From contig NZ_JAIWNB010000052.1 in assembly GCF_020215705.1 (NCBI RefSeq), positions 1 through 32,032 of the forward strand: a stretch of DNA of 32,032 nt, read 5' to 3'. Source of the stretch: Nonomuraea aurantiaca (lineage in GTDB: Bacteria; Actinomycetota; Actinomycetes; Streptosporangiales; Streptosporangiaceae). A program made the translations under genes and the position numbers. The stretch's first letter is position 1. The number at the start of each line of letters is the position of its first letter. The notes under the pieces were generated by a model that ran no database searches, was not told the origin of the DNA, and worked only from the letters and a program-made list of their open reading frames with translations. This document shows, piece after piece, positions 8,019 through 15,861 of this stretch.

Positions 8019-8660
8019 TCAGTCGCGCCGATCCGTCCGCAATCGTGCCGACAGCGCCGCCGCCTGGGTGCGGCGTTGCATGTCGAGTTTGGACAGCAGG
8101 TTGGACACGTAGTTCTTGACCGTTTTCTCGGCCAGGAACATCCGCTCGCCGATCTGCCGGTTCGTCAGCCCCTCGCCGATGAGGTCGAGGATGTTGCGCT
8201 CCTGATCGGACAGCGCGGCCAGCGGGTCCTTCCTGGTGGCCTGCTCTCGCAGCCGCTGCAGCATCGCCGCGGTGGTCTGCGGATCGAGCAGCGACTGCCC
8301 CGAGGCGACGGTGCGTACGGCGCCCACCAGGTCGGAGCCGTGGATCTGCTTGAGCACGTAGCCGGCCGCGCCCGCCATCACCGCCTCGAACAGCGCGTCG
8401 TCGTCGGCGTAGGAGGTCAGCATCAGGCACGCCAGCCGCGGCAGCCTGGAGCGGGCCTCGCGGCACACGTCCACGCCGTTGCCGTCGGGCAGCCGCACGT
8501 CCAGCACCGCCACGTCCGGCTTGAGCGCCGGGATGCGGGCGATCGCCGACTCCGCGGTCCCGGCCTCGCCGATCACCTCTATGTCGTCCTCGGAGTCCAG
8601 CAGGGCGGCCACGCCCCGCCGTACCACCTCATGATCGTCGACGAGGAACACACGAATCAT
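8019..8660 (-). CDS. devR: DevR/DosR-type NarL-family response regulator
   Basis: This 213-residue regulator has a receiver domain (1-120) with phospho-acceptor Asp54 (VLDVRLPDGNG), Thr82 and Lys104, then a LuxR-type HTH (about 148-205). Lys179, Lys182 and Asn183 in LAEKTVKNYVS occupy the same positions as the DNA-contacting residues of M. tuberculosis DosR, and the receiver motifs are collinear with DosR. This predicts recognition of GGGAC-N4-GTCCC sites, and such a site (8697-8710) lies 36 bp upstream of its start, implying autoregulation. It is read towards devS, whose stop is 40 bp away. It is the likely master regulator of the window. Confidence 0.93.
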   Translation of the reverse strand: MIRVFLVDDHEVVRRGVAALLDSEDDIEVIGEAGTAESAIARIPALKPDVAVLDVRLPDGNGVDVCREARSRLPRLACLMLTSYADDDALFEAVMAGAAGYVLKQIHGSDLVGAVRTVASGQSLLDPQTTAAMLQRLREQATRKDPLAALSDQERNILDLIGEGLTNRQIGERMFLAEKTVKNYVSNLLSKLDMQRRTQAAALSARLRTDRRD

Positions 8661-8696
8661 GCTCCGACGTTAACCGGTTCAGCCCACCACAAGAAA

Positions 8697-8710
8697 GGGG
8701 CCAAAGCCCC
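8697..8710. promoter_or_regulatory. DevR/DosR-like box, perfect palindrome
   Basis: GGGGC-CAAA-GCCCC, 36 bp upstream of devR; its arms are fully complementary. It suggests positive autoregulation. Confidence 0.8.
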
Positions 8711-8918
8711 TATTCAGCACAGCGGTTTCCCTGAGATGACGAGTTCGTTCCTCCGAGCCCTTCTCAGGTTCGGCGGCTTTCGTCCGAGAGGCATTCGGTG
8801 CCAGGCCGCCGCGGCGGCGCTGGTGCGAGTAGGCCACGCGCGTACTCCGGTACTCGCCGGGCAGGCGAGTCAGGACGGTCTACGGTCGCCACCGCCGAGG
8901 GCGATCGGCAGCCGTTAC

Positions 8919-8932
8919 GGGACTTTGGTCCC
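8919..8932. promoter_or_regulatory. DevR/DosR-like box, consensus arms
   Basis: GGGAC-TTTG-GTCCC, with flanking TTAC and TAAA, 35 bp upstream of the PPOX-fold gene at 8968. Its arms match the mycobacterial DosR core exactly. A TAGGGT hexamer about 12 bp downstream could be a -10 element. Confidence 0.85.
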
Positions 8933-8967
8933 TAAACCGTCAGATAGGGTGCTGACAGGCTGACGGT

Positions 8968-9378
8968 ATGAAACTCGACTCGGCCGGCCTGCAGGTGCTC
9001 TCCCACGAGGAGTGCATGCGCCTGCTGCCCTCCCGCCCGATCGGGCGGATCGTCTTCACCGACAGCGCCCTGCCGGCCGTACAACCGGTCAACTTCTGCC
9101 TGGACGGGGAGGACATCGTCATCCGCACGGCGGCCGGTTCTAAGCTGGCCGCCGCCACACGCCATGCGGTTGTGGCCTTCGAGGTGGACGACTTCGACTC
9201 AGTGGAGCGCACGGGCTGGTCGGTCACCGTCGTGGGGCTGGCTCGTGTAGCCGACGATCCTGCACAGATCGCCCTGCTGGAAAGCCTGCGGCTGACGCCG
9301 TGGACACGCAGCCCCGACCACTTCATCGTCATCACCACGGTGGAGGCCACCGGCCGGCGCATCCAGCGGCCCGCCTGA
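8968..9378 (+). CDS. PPOX-class flavin-binding split-barrel protein (136 aa)
   Basis: This is a small pyridoxamine-5'-phosphate-oxidase-like split barrel. It begins MKLDSAGLQVLSHEECMRLL, then IGRIVFTDSALPAVQPVNF and GWSVTVVGLARV. These are typical of actinobacterial PPOX proteins that bind FMN or F420, and several belong to DosR regulons. The fold resembles the C-terminal half of the XRE-PPOX protein at 25584-26240. It is probably a flavin-dependent reductase or flavin carrier; the substrate is unknown. The consensus DevR-like box is immediately upstream and it is the only gene in its unit. The ribosome site is weak (CTGACGGT). The reading frame of the leftward CBS gene, if restored, overlaps its 3' 180 bp antisense. 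Confidence 0.83.
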   Translation: MKLDSAGLQVLSHEECMRLLPSRPIGRIVFTDSALPAVQPVNFCLDGEDIVIRTAAGSKLAAATRHAVVAFEVDDFDSVERTGWSVTVVGLARVADDPAQIALLESLRLTPWTRSPDHFIVITTVEATGRRIQRPA

Positions 9379-9905
9379 CCGTCCAGATCCGGCAAGCAGC
9401 TCGCCGACGGTCAGCTTGTCGATGATGTCGACGACGCCATTGACGCGGTGGGCCATGCGTGTGGCGAGCATGGTTTCGCCGCGTCGGTCCATCCAGCCGC
9501 TCAGTGTTACCACCCCTCGGTCGACGTGTACGGCAACGCCTGAGGTCTCCATGCACAACGAGCCCTCCAGAACCTCTTCGCGGATCTCGCGGGCGATGTC
9601 ATGAGCTCGGCGGCCGTGTCACCCACCGCCTTCCGCCGGAGGCTGCCTCCTTCCTGTGCCATCAGATGACGTAGCCGTGCGCGCAGCGGCGGTTGGTAGG
9701 CGTCGCCGTAATACTGTTCGCGGAACTCCTCCTTGCACAGCAGGTCCGCCTCGGACACGACGCCGAGGACGTAGTTGCTCTCGTGAACCACCGGCACGGC
9801 GCTGAAGCCGTGCGTTATGAGCGCCTCGGCGATGTCCTTGAACGACGTTCTGCTGTTGACCGAGACGACCTGCGCGGTCATGACGTCTTGCACCGTGGTC
9901 CGCAT
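9199..9905 (-). pseudogene. CBS-BON gene with a single-base frameshift
   Basis: ATG at 9905 (MRTTVQDVMTAQVV) follows a purine-rich site. The first about 100 residues give one CBS motif (VLGVVSEADLL) and the EEFREQYYGDAYQPPLRARL linker. At about 9600 the frame breaks. Adding one base (CTC to CTCC) joins AVGDTAAEL to HDIAREIREEVLEG and a BON domain (GVVTLSGWMDRRG, then VNGVVDIIDKLT). The restored product is one CBS plus BON, like the intact gene at 1492-1959. The restored frame ends at 9199 with a nonfamily tail, so the true end may be near 9379. It may be decay or a homopolymer sequencing error. A DevR-like box (9963-9976) lies 58 bp upstream. Confidence 0.75.
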
Positions 9906-9962
9906 GATGGACCCTTCTTCGGATGTCGTCTCGATCCCACCGCATTGCGCTCCGGACCGATA

Positions 9963-9976
9963 GGGGCGGAAGTCCC
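9963..9976. promoter_or_regulatory. DevR/DosR-like box
   Basis: GGGGC-GGAA-GTCCC, 58 bp upstream of the frameshifted CBS-BON gene. Confidence 0.72.
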
Positions 9977-10053
9977 GGGGCGCCCGGTCCTTGGTCCGTA
10001 CGGGCGCTGCGGTGACGGTGCGGATCTCCCCGAGACCGGCGTGGCCGTACGAA

Positions 10054-10067
10054 GTGCCGAAAGTCCC
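10054..10067. promoter_or_regulatory. DevR/DosR-like box (left arm weak)
   Basis: GTGCC-GAAA-GTCCC, 96 bp upstream of the DoxX-like gene. The right arm is perfect. Confidence 0.55.
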
Positions 10068-10163
10068 GCCATGACGGGTCGTACGGCACTGCCCGCCGAT
10101 CACCGGAGACGGCGTGATCGAGGTGTGAGAAGAGCAGCCAATCCGCACTGAAAGGGGGCCGTC

Positions 10164-10688
10164 ATGGCCACTACCCGTTCAACCCCCATGAACGTCGACA
10201 CGAGGGACAGCGCCACTCGCCCGGTCGATTATGTCTGGGCGATCGCCCGGATCTCGATCGGCTGGATCTTCCTGTGGGCGTTTCTGGACAAGACCTTCGG
10301 CTGGGGCTTCGCCACCCCGGCCAACCGCGCCTGGATCTCCGGCGGCAGCCCCACCACCGGCTTCCTCAAGGGGACCGGCGAGAACGCGCTCGGCGGCTTG
10401 TTCTCCGGCCTGGCCGGACAGCCCTGGGTGGACTGGCTGTTCATGCTCGGCCTGCTCGGCATCGGCGCCGCACTCATCCTCGGCGTCGGCCTCCGGATCG
10501 CCGCCATCACTGGCAGCCTCATGCTGGTCCTCATGTGGGCCGCCGAACTACCCCTGGCCAACAACCCCTTCATGGACGAACACATCGTCTACGCCATCGT
10601 CCTGGTCGGCCTCGCCCTCGCAGGCGCCGGCACCACCCTCGGACTCGGCAAGCTTCCCATCGTCCAGCGCAACCCGTACCTCAAGTAG
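10164..10688 (+). CDS. DoxX-like integral membrane protein (174 aa)
   Basis: ATG at 10164 is preceded by AAAGGGGG. After about 25 polar residues there are four hydrophobic segments (about residues 25-45, 78-95, 98-125 and 133-155), the layout of DoxX/quinol-oxidoreductase-like membrane proteins. The long insertion between the first two (GWGFATPANRAWISGG, then TGFLKGTG) is characteristic of the thiosulfate:quinone-oxidoreductase-like DoxX subgroup seen in actinobacteria. A role in membrane redox or sulfur chemistry is inferred from the family; no catalytic motif can be assigned. It is divergent from the frameshifted CBS-BON gene, and each has its own DevR-like box. Confidence 0.75.
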   Translation: MATTRSTPMNVDTRDSATRPVDYVWAIARISIGWIFLWAFLDKTFGWGFATPANRAWISGGSPTTGFLKGTGENALGGLFSGLAGQPWVDWLFMLGLLGIGAALILGVGLRIAAITGSLMLVLMWAAELPLANNPFMDEHIVYAIVLVGLALAGAGTTLGLGKLPIVQRNPYLK

Positions 10689-10785
10689 CGGGCCCGTCGA
10701 TGCCCACCCTCCAGCCCGAGGGCGGGCATCGCACTGTGTCGGCACCTACCCGCTCACGGATCGGGGTACAACGGCGGGCCGCCCG

Positions 10786-10799
10786 GGGACCTTGTGCCC
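10786..10799. promoter_or_regulatory. DevR/DosR-like box
   Basis: GGGAC-CTTG-TGCCC, 66 bp upstream of the first WS/DGAT homologue (start 10865). The left arm is perfect. Confidence 0.62.
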
Positions 10800-10864
10800 T
10801 GACCGCCGCACCGGCACGGGACGACGTTGGGGGCACATCGACACGTGCAGAGGTGGAGACGGTC

Positions 10865-12067
10865 ATGGCCGATCACATGAGCCCGCTGGATGCGGTATTC
10901 CTGGATCTCGAAGACGCGGAACCCGAGGTGTCCCTGGCGACCGCATCGATTGTCGTCTTCGAAGGACCTGCGCCCGCCACGGAGAAGTTCCTCACGGCCA
11001 TGGGAACCAGGCTTCGGCTGATGCCGCGCTATCACCAGAAGGCTCGCCAGGTGCCGCTCGACCTCGGCTCGCCGGTCTGGGCGGACGACCCGCTGATCCT
11101 GGCCGCCGGCGCGCTGCGCGACCTGCTCCTCAATCCGGTCGAACAGGCGCGCATGATCGGCAGGGCGCTGGCCGCACCACGCGCCACCATCCGGCGCGTC
11201 GCGGAAACCGCGCGTGGTCTGATCGCTCTGACCGGCGCGCTGCGGCCCGCGAACGCCTCCACCCTGACCGGCCCGATCAGTGCGTACCGGCGTTACGCCG
11301 TGGCCCGCGCGTCGCTGACCGACGTCAAGAAGATCGCCCAACGGGCGGACACCACCTTCGACGACGTGGCACTGTCCGCGATCAGCGGCGGTTTCCGCCA
11401 CCTGCTGCTCCAGCGCGGTGAGGAGCCGCACGCGCGCGCGGTGCGTTCGCTGGTCCCGGTGTCGGGACGTGCCCGCGGGGAGGAGGGCGGGCGCGAGAAC
11501 CGGGTTTCTCTGATGCCGGCGTTCCTGCCGGTGCACGTGGCCGATCCCGTCGAGCGGCTGCGCGTCGTGCATGAGCACCTCGTCGAGTTGAAGGCGAGCG
11601 GACAGGCCCAGGTGGCGGAGGCGATGGCCGCACTGGCCGGGCACGAGCCGTTCCCGCCCATCTCCTGGGGGTTGCGGCTGGCCGCGCACCTGCCGCAGCG
11701 CCACATCGTCACGGTCACCACCGACGTGCCCGGGCCGCCCGAGCCGCTGTACCTGCTCGGCCGGCGGGTGCTGGAGATCCTCCCGTACGTCCCGATCGCC
11801 TTGCGGCTGCGTACCGGCGTGTCGATCTGCACGTACGGTGATCAGGTCGCTTTCGGCGTCACCGGCGACTACGACGCGGTGCCCGAGGTCGAGCCGCTCG
11901 CCCGCACCATCGAGAACGAACTCCAAGCGCTGAGTCTCGCTTACCGCCCAAACCCCGCCCTGCCGGCGGTCACGCCGCTGCGTCCCAAGGGTGCCCGGCC
12001 GCGAAGGGTGGCCAAGCATCCATCGACCGGCACGAAGGCGAAGGCGGCGGACCGCCGGCCGAGGTAG
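10865..12067 (+). CDS. WS/DGAT-family acyltransferase homologue lacking the HHxxxDG motif
   Basis: ATG at 10865 (MADHMSPLDAVFLDLED) follows GTGGAG. The 400-residue frame has the typical N-terminus and the C-terminal blocks of wax-ester synthase/diacylglycerol acyltransferases (FDDVALSAISGGFRHLL, VSLMPAFLPV, VTTDVPGPPEPLYLLG). It passes from SPVWADDP straight to LAAGALRDLLLNP. Aligned by eye with the intact paralogue at 17547-18932, about 90-95 residues are missing in frame, including the catalytic HHxxxDG. It is therefore probably inactive as an acyltransferase, or has another role. The family is about 460 aa. A DevR-like box lies upstream. Confidence 0.78.
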   Translation: MADHMSPLDAVFLDLEDAEPEVSLATASIVVFEGPAPATEKFLTAMGTRLRLMPRYHQKARQVPLDLGSPVWADDPLILAAGALRDLLLNPVEQARMIGRALAAPRATIRRVAETARGLIALTGALRPANASTLTGPISAYRRYAVARASLTDVKKIAQRADTTFDDVALSAISGGFRHLLLQRGEEPHARAVRSLVPVSGRARGEEGGRENRVSLMPAFLPVHVADPVERLRVVHEHLVELKASGQAQVAEAMAALAGHEPFPPISWGLRLAAHLPQRHIVTVTTDVPGPPEPLYLLGRRVLEILPYVPIALRLRTGVSICTYGDQVAFGVTGDYDAVPEVEPLARTIENELQALSLAYRPNPALPAVTPLRPKGARPRRVAKHPSTGTKAKAADRRPR

Positions 12068-12089
12068 CCGGAAGGAGAGGTCCATGTTC

Positions 12090-12240
12090 GACCTCGGTCG
12101 CCGAGAGCCGCAACGCCGGTAAGCCGATCTGGGGCACAGTGGCGGCGTCGCGCTCGCCGTGGACGACGTAGGTGACCAGCCGATTACGGGTCCTGGGCAT
12201 GGTCGGAAGGACGACGTGCCGGCGCGGTTCATCCCGGTGG
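12090..12240 (-). pseudogene. Possible C-terminal scrap of an MBL-fold hydrolase
   Basis: On the reverse strand the segment TYVVHGERDAA, ending GPLLP, resembles the C-terminal YVVHGE block of metallo-beta-lactamase RNA-specificity (exonuclease-type) proteins. Nothing else of the fold is visible. The surrounding 12068-12414 stretch has no convincing gene. A good ribosome site at 12070 leads only to a 12-codon ORF (MFDLGRREPQRR). The assignment rests on one motif and is tentative. Confidence 0.25.
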
Positions 12241-12414
12241 GAGTCGCCCGAGCCGTTCGCCGTAGGCGCGGGCGAGGCTGCGTACCGCTGCTGATACGCG
12301 CCGCCCGAAGGCACACAGGCTGGCCTCACCCATGACCCGGCGCAGCCTCGCGGCCCGCCCAGGCGTCCGCCCGCAAGGGGGCGGGACTGCCGTTAGCGCC
12401 GGTGACGGCCGGGC

Positions 12415-12570
12415 TCACCATGTGCGGCTCGGCACGGCCGAATCCGCGAGTTCGGTAATGTCGTGCTGCGTGACGAGGGCCAGCCTCTCGGCGAGATCCG
12501 CCAGGGCGCGTGAGGTCGCCAGCTCGTCGCCGATCTCGGGCTCGGCGGGCTCGGCCGGGTCGCGGGTCAC
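12415..12570 (-). CDS. Truncated DUF1876 (Rv1738-like) protein, C-terminal half only
   Basis: A 51-codon ORF begins at GTG 12570, overlapping the ATPase stop as GTGA, so translation is probably coupled. It reads PEIGDELATSRALADLAERL and then THD-like QHDITEL, matching the C-terminal half of DUF1876. In M. tuberculosis the family member Rv1738 (about 94 aa) is a DosR-induced dormancy protein. The N-terminal beta-strand half is absent, so this is a 5'-truncated gene kept in an operon with the ATPase. Whether it makes a stable protein is unknown. It is too short to be found by length cut-offs but is supported by family motifs. Confidence 0.65.
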   Translation of the reverse strand: MTRDPAEPAEPEIGDELATSRALADLAERLALVTQHDITELADSAVPSRTW

Positions 12571-15146
12571 GCGCGGGATTGATCACTGTGGCCGGGCTGG
12601 TGGGCATGGGCGGGGGCGCCTGGTGGGAGGGGCTGTGGCGGGCGGGAGCGGTGCAGGATCCGATCAAGCCGGACGGCGGCGTAGCCGAGGGTGGACAGCG
12701 CGGTGACGATCAGCAGGTCGCCCAGGGGCAGTGGTTCGGTGCCGAGCAGCTCGCGCAGCGGCGGCATGTACAGTCCGGCGAGCTGCAGGACGAACGCGCC
12801 GGCGACGGCGAACAGCAGCATCGGGTTGGCCAGCGAGCCGGGCCTGGTGCGGGAGCCGAGCGCGACGCCGAGTTGGGTGGCGCCGAGGGCGAAGAAGGCC
12901 ATGCTCTGCCACGGACGTCCCGTCAGGTCGGCCCAGAGGGCGACGCCCAGGGTGACGGCGGTCAGGACGACGGCGATCCGGATCACGCGCTGCCACAGCC
13001 CGGCGCCGAGGATGCTCTGGGTGGGGGGCCGGGGTGGGGTGGTCATGGCTCCGGGCACGGTCGGTTCGCCGCCGAGGGCCACGCCCGGCAGTCCATGGGT
13101 GAGCAGGTTGATCCACAAGATCTGGGCGGGAAGCAGGGGGAGCGCGAGGCCGACGAACGGCCCCAGCAGCATCACCGCGATCTCGGCGGCTCCGCCCGAG
13201 AGGCCGTAGACCAGGAACCGGCGGATGTTGGCGTAGACCCGGCGGCCCTCCTCGACGGCCGCGACGACGGTGTCCAGGTTGTCGTCGGCGAGTACGAGGT
13301 CGGCGGCCTGGCGGGCGACTTCGGTGCCGCGTTTGCCCATGGCCACGCCGATGTCGGCGCGTCGTAGCGCCGGTCCGTCGTTGACGCCGTCGCCCGTCAT
13401 GGCGAGGGTCTCGCCGCGATCCCGCAGTTCCTGGATGATTTCGAGCTTCTGTTCCGGGGTGGCCCGGGCATACACTCCGGCCGCGGCCTGATCGGGTGCT
13501 GCGGGGTCGCGGCAGTCCACGACCGGGTCGCCGGCGGCGATGATGCCCAGATCGGTGGCGACGGCGCGTGCGGTCCCGGGGTGATCGCCGGTGATGAGGA
13601 GCGGTCTGATTCCGGCCTGCTTGCAGGCGGCGATCGCGGCGGCCGCCGCGGGACGCGGCGGATCCAGGATCGCGACCAGTCCGAGCAACGACAAGCCGCT
13701 CTCCCACACTGTTTCTGGAACAGTGTCCAGATCGGTGCTCGCCACCGCCAGGACCCGGTATCCGGCCTGGGCGAGCTGCTCGGCCCGTTCGGCCGCGCGG
13801 GCCAGCAGCACGGGATCGTCGACCAGGACAGGCGGGTGGAGCAGCGCTTCGGGTGCTCCCTTGCAGATCACCCGGCCATGTCCGCCGGGCAGGCGGTGCA
13901 CGGTGCTCATCCGCTTGCGTTCGCTGTCGAAGGGACGCTCGGCGACGCGCGGGAAGCGCCCCTGCAGTTCCTCGCGGTCCAGGTCGAGCTTGGCGGCGGC
14001 GGCGAGCAGGGCCGCCTCGGTCGGGTCGCCGAGCGCCGTCCACTCCTCGCCGGTGTCCTGCGGCGGTGACAGCCGCGAGTCGTTGCACAGTACGGTCGCC
14101 GTCAGCAGGTCGGTGAGGCCCGCGCCGCCGAGGGAGCCGTCGGCTACGACCTCGCCGTCGGGTGCGTATCCGGAGCCGGTTATCGTGGCCTCTCCCGTAG
14201 GGGTCCAGAGGTGCCGGGTGACCATCCGGCCCTCGGTGAGGGTCCCGGTCTTGTCGGTGGCGAGCACGGTCACCGAGCCCAGCGTCTCCACGGCGGACAG
14301 CCTGCGTACGAGAGCATTGCGCGCGGCCATCCGGCGAGCGCCCAACGCCAGGCTCAAGGTCACAACGGCGGGCAGCGACTCGGGCACGGCCGCGACCACC
14401 AGACTGATCGCGGTCACCACCATCAGCTCGACCGGCTGCCCGCGGACCAGTCCCAGGGCCAGCACCACCGCGGACAGCAACACCGTGATGCCGGCCAGCA
14501 GGCGCCCCACCCCCATCAGCCGCCGTTGCAACGGCGTCAGGCCGGCTCCCTTGACCATCATGGACGCGATACGGCCGCTCGCGCTGGCCGCCCCGACGGC
14601 AGTGACCACCGCCCGGCCACGTCCTCTGACCACGACGGTGCCCGAGGAGACCGGGTCGTCGCCGGCCTTGTCCACCGGCGCCGACTCACCGGTCAAGGAC
14701 GACTCGTCGATGAGCAACGCCGCCGACTCCACCACCGTGGCGTCGGCCACGATGATGTCGCCTTCGGCCAGCACCAGCAGGTCTCCCACGACGACATCGG
14801 CCGCCGGAACCTGCGCCTGGGACCCGTCCCGGATCACCCGGGCCACCGGCGCCGTGAGCTGTGACAACGCCGTGATGGCCCGGTCGGCGCGCACCTCCTG
14901 CGCGACCCCGACGGAGGTGTTGACCACGACCACGAGCATGATGACGGCGGTGTCGGTCCAGTCGCCCGTGACGATGGTCAACGCCGCCGCCACGAGCAGA
15001 ACGACGATCAGCGGATCGCGAAGCTGGGCCATCACCCGCCGCCACAACGGAACGGGCGGCTTCTGCGGGAGCAGGTTGGCCCCATCCCGCTCCAGACGCA
15101 CGGCCGCCTCCGCCGCCGACAACCCAGAGGGCGCGGGAATCACCAT
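12567..15146 (-). CDS. P-type cation-transporting ATPase (P2-like, CtpF-type)
   Basis: The 859-residue protein starts at ATG 15146 (MVIPAPSGLS) behind GAGAGGAAG. It has an N-terminal cation-ATPase domain, the actuator TGES (152-155), the membrane motif PESLP (255-259), the phosphorylation site DKTGT with Asp298, ITGDHPGTA, and TGDGVND in the P domain. A C-terminal bundle has about four to six membrane segments. The PESLP and overall layout are those of P2-type Ca/Na/K-like pumps. M. tuberculosis CtpF, a DosR-regulon member, is of this type, but ion specificity cannot be read from the sequence. The stop overlaps the truncated DUF1876 start. A half-conserved DevR-like box lies about 100 bp upstream. 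Confidence 0.88.
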   Translation of the reverse strand: MVIPAPSGLSAAEAAVRLERDGANLLPQKPPVPLWRRVMAQLRDPLIVVLLVAAALTIVTGDWTDTAVIMLVVVVNTSVGVAQEVRADRAITALSQLTAPVARVIRDGSQAQVPAADVVVGDLLVLAEGDIIVADATVVESAALLIDESSLTGESAPVDKAGDDPVSSGTVVVRGRGRAVVTAVGAASASGRIASMMVKGAGLTPLQRRLMGVGRLLAGITVLLSAVVLALGLVRGQPVELMVVTAISLVVAAVPESLPAVVTLSLALGARRMAARNALVRRLSAVETLGSVTVLATDKTGTLTEGRMVTRHLWTPTGEATITGSGYAPDGEVVADGSLGGAGLTDLLTATVLCNDSRLSPPQDTGEEWTALGDPTEAALLAAAAKLDLDREELQGRFPRVAERPFDSERKRMSTVHRLPGGHGRVICKGAPEALLHPPVLVDDPVLLARAAERAEQLAQAGYRVLAVASTDLDTVPETVWESGLSLLGLVAILDPPRPAAAAAIAACKQAGIRPLLITGDHPGTARAVATDLGIIAAGDPVVDCRDPAAPDQAAAGVYARATPEQKLEIIQELRDRGETLAMTGDGVNDGPALRRADIGVAMGKRGTEVARQAADLVLADDNLDTVVAAVEEGRRVYANIRRFLVYGLSGGAAEIAVMLLGPFVGLALPLLPAQILWINLLTHGLPGVALGGEPTVPGAMTTPPRPPTQSILGAGLWQRVIRIAVVLTAVTLGVALWADLTGRPWQSMAFFALGATQLGVALGSRTRPGSLANPMLLFAVAGAFVLQLAGLYMPPLRELLGTEPLPLGDLLIVTALSTLGYAAVRLDRILHRSRPPQPLPPGAPAHAHQPGHSDQSRA

Positions 15147-15242
15147 GTCTTCCTCTCTGACCTGCTGTCTTCGGGTCGGCCGCATCGGGGGCGCCGCATC
15201 ATTTCCCCTACCTGTTTTCGCACGGGATGAACAGTCGAACCA

Positions 15243-15256
15243 GAAGCGAAGGTCCC
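15243..15256. promoter_or_regulatory. Possible DevR/DosR-like half box
   Basis: GAAGC-GAAG-GTCCC, 97 bp upstream of the ATPase. Only the right arm is well conserved. Confidence 0.4.
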
Positions 15257-15347
15257 ATCCGGACAGGGCCGAATGGCAGGCATCTCGTACCCCGTCTTCA
15301 TCTGATCTAGCAGAGCGTGAGGTGAAAGGGCAGGTCAGGACTGTGGT

Positions 15348-15560
15348 CGACGGTGTGTGGCGATCGCAGGTGGAGCGGCGGCGTGACGGGACAGGTGCCG
15401 AGGGGCCGTGGACAAGGATCTGGTCGCCGCGCACCTCGCTGGACGTGTCGGCCGGGGGCCGAAGATCAACATTGTCAGCGCATTCAGCCGCGCAACGGAA
15501 CGTCCCGCGGCCGGCGGACGCCTGGCTTGGTCCGCGCCGGTCGTGCCCACGGGTCGAGCC
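15348..15560 (+). pseudogene. Decayed second carbamate kinase (arcC) remnant
   Basis: The forward translation contains VAIAGGA, a stop, then VDKDLVAA and, after a gap, GPKINIVSAFSRATERPAA. The intact carbamate kinase at 22440-23459 has VIAGGGGGAPV, VDKDLVAALLAE and RPKIKAVCAFSSATGRPSA in the same order. The remnant has a premature stop, a shifted segment (VTGQV) and a deletion of about 50 residues between VDKDLVAA and the PKI block. The upstream half of the enzyme is absent. No arcA or arcB copy is nearby. Confidence 0.7.
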
Positions 15561-15567
15561 GGTCGTG

Positions 15568-15581
15568 GTGACTTAGGTCAT
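15568..15581. promoter_or_regulatory. Weak DevR/DosR-like box
   Basis: GTGAC-TTAG-GTCAT, 91 bp upstream of the small ORF at 15673. Each arm has one mismatch to the core except the outermost positions. Confidence 0.3.
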
Positions 15582-15672
15582 ACTGCTCCGGGTCGTTCGC
15601 CCCGGGTACGCGAAGAAGATCGGAGAGAGGGTGAGGTCACCACCAGATCCTGAGCGGACAAGGGTGATCGAA

Positions 15673-15861
15673 ATGTCTGTTTTCCTGGGTATGACGCACG
15701 CCGAGAATGACTCCCTCAGCGAGACGTACTTCGCGAGAGCGGCCGGTGCGCTGGATGTGCACCGCGCGGGTTCGGAGCACGCCTGCCTCTCCTGTGCCGC
15801 CGCATGGCCGTGTGCACCCGCGTTAGCCGCAGCCTTCATGCTCGATCTGCACACCGCCTGA
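15673..15861 (+). CDS. Small Cys/His-containing hypothetical protein (62 aa)
   Basis: ATG at 15673 is preceded by AAGGGTGA. The product starts MSVFLGMTHAENDSLSETYF, then HRAGSEHACLSCAAAWPCAPALAAAF. The H-x5-C-x2-C-x5-C arrangement resembles short actinobacterial proteins that end in a CxxC...WPC tail and are thought to bind metal. No family is assigned. Its stop shares one base with the next small ORF (TGATG), suggesting coupled translation. The coding evidence is the ribosome site and the motif; the function is unknown. Confidence 0.5.
   Translation: MSVFLGMTHAENDSLSETYFARAAGALDVHRAGSEHACLSCAAAWPCAPALAAAFMLDLHTA

Noticed and set aside
10274..12067. 597-codon forward ORF covering DoxX and WS/DGAT
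   Set aside because: The first part is out of frame with DoxX and shows no family; the WS/DGAT starts at 10865 behind its own ribosome site.
13591..15576. 661-codon forward ORF opposite the P-type ATPase
   Set aside because: Serine/threonine/arginine-rich shadow translation of the ATPase gene, with no domain or start site.
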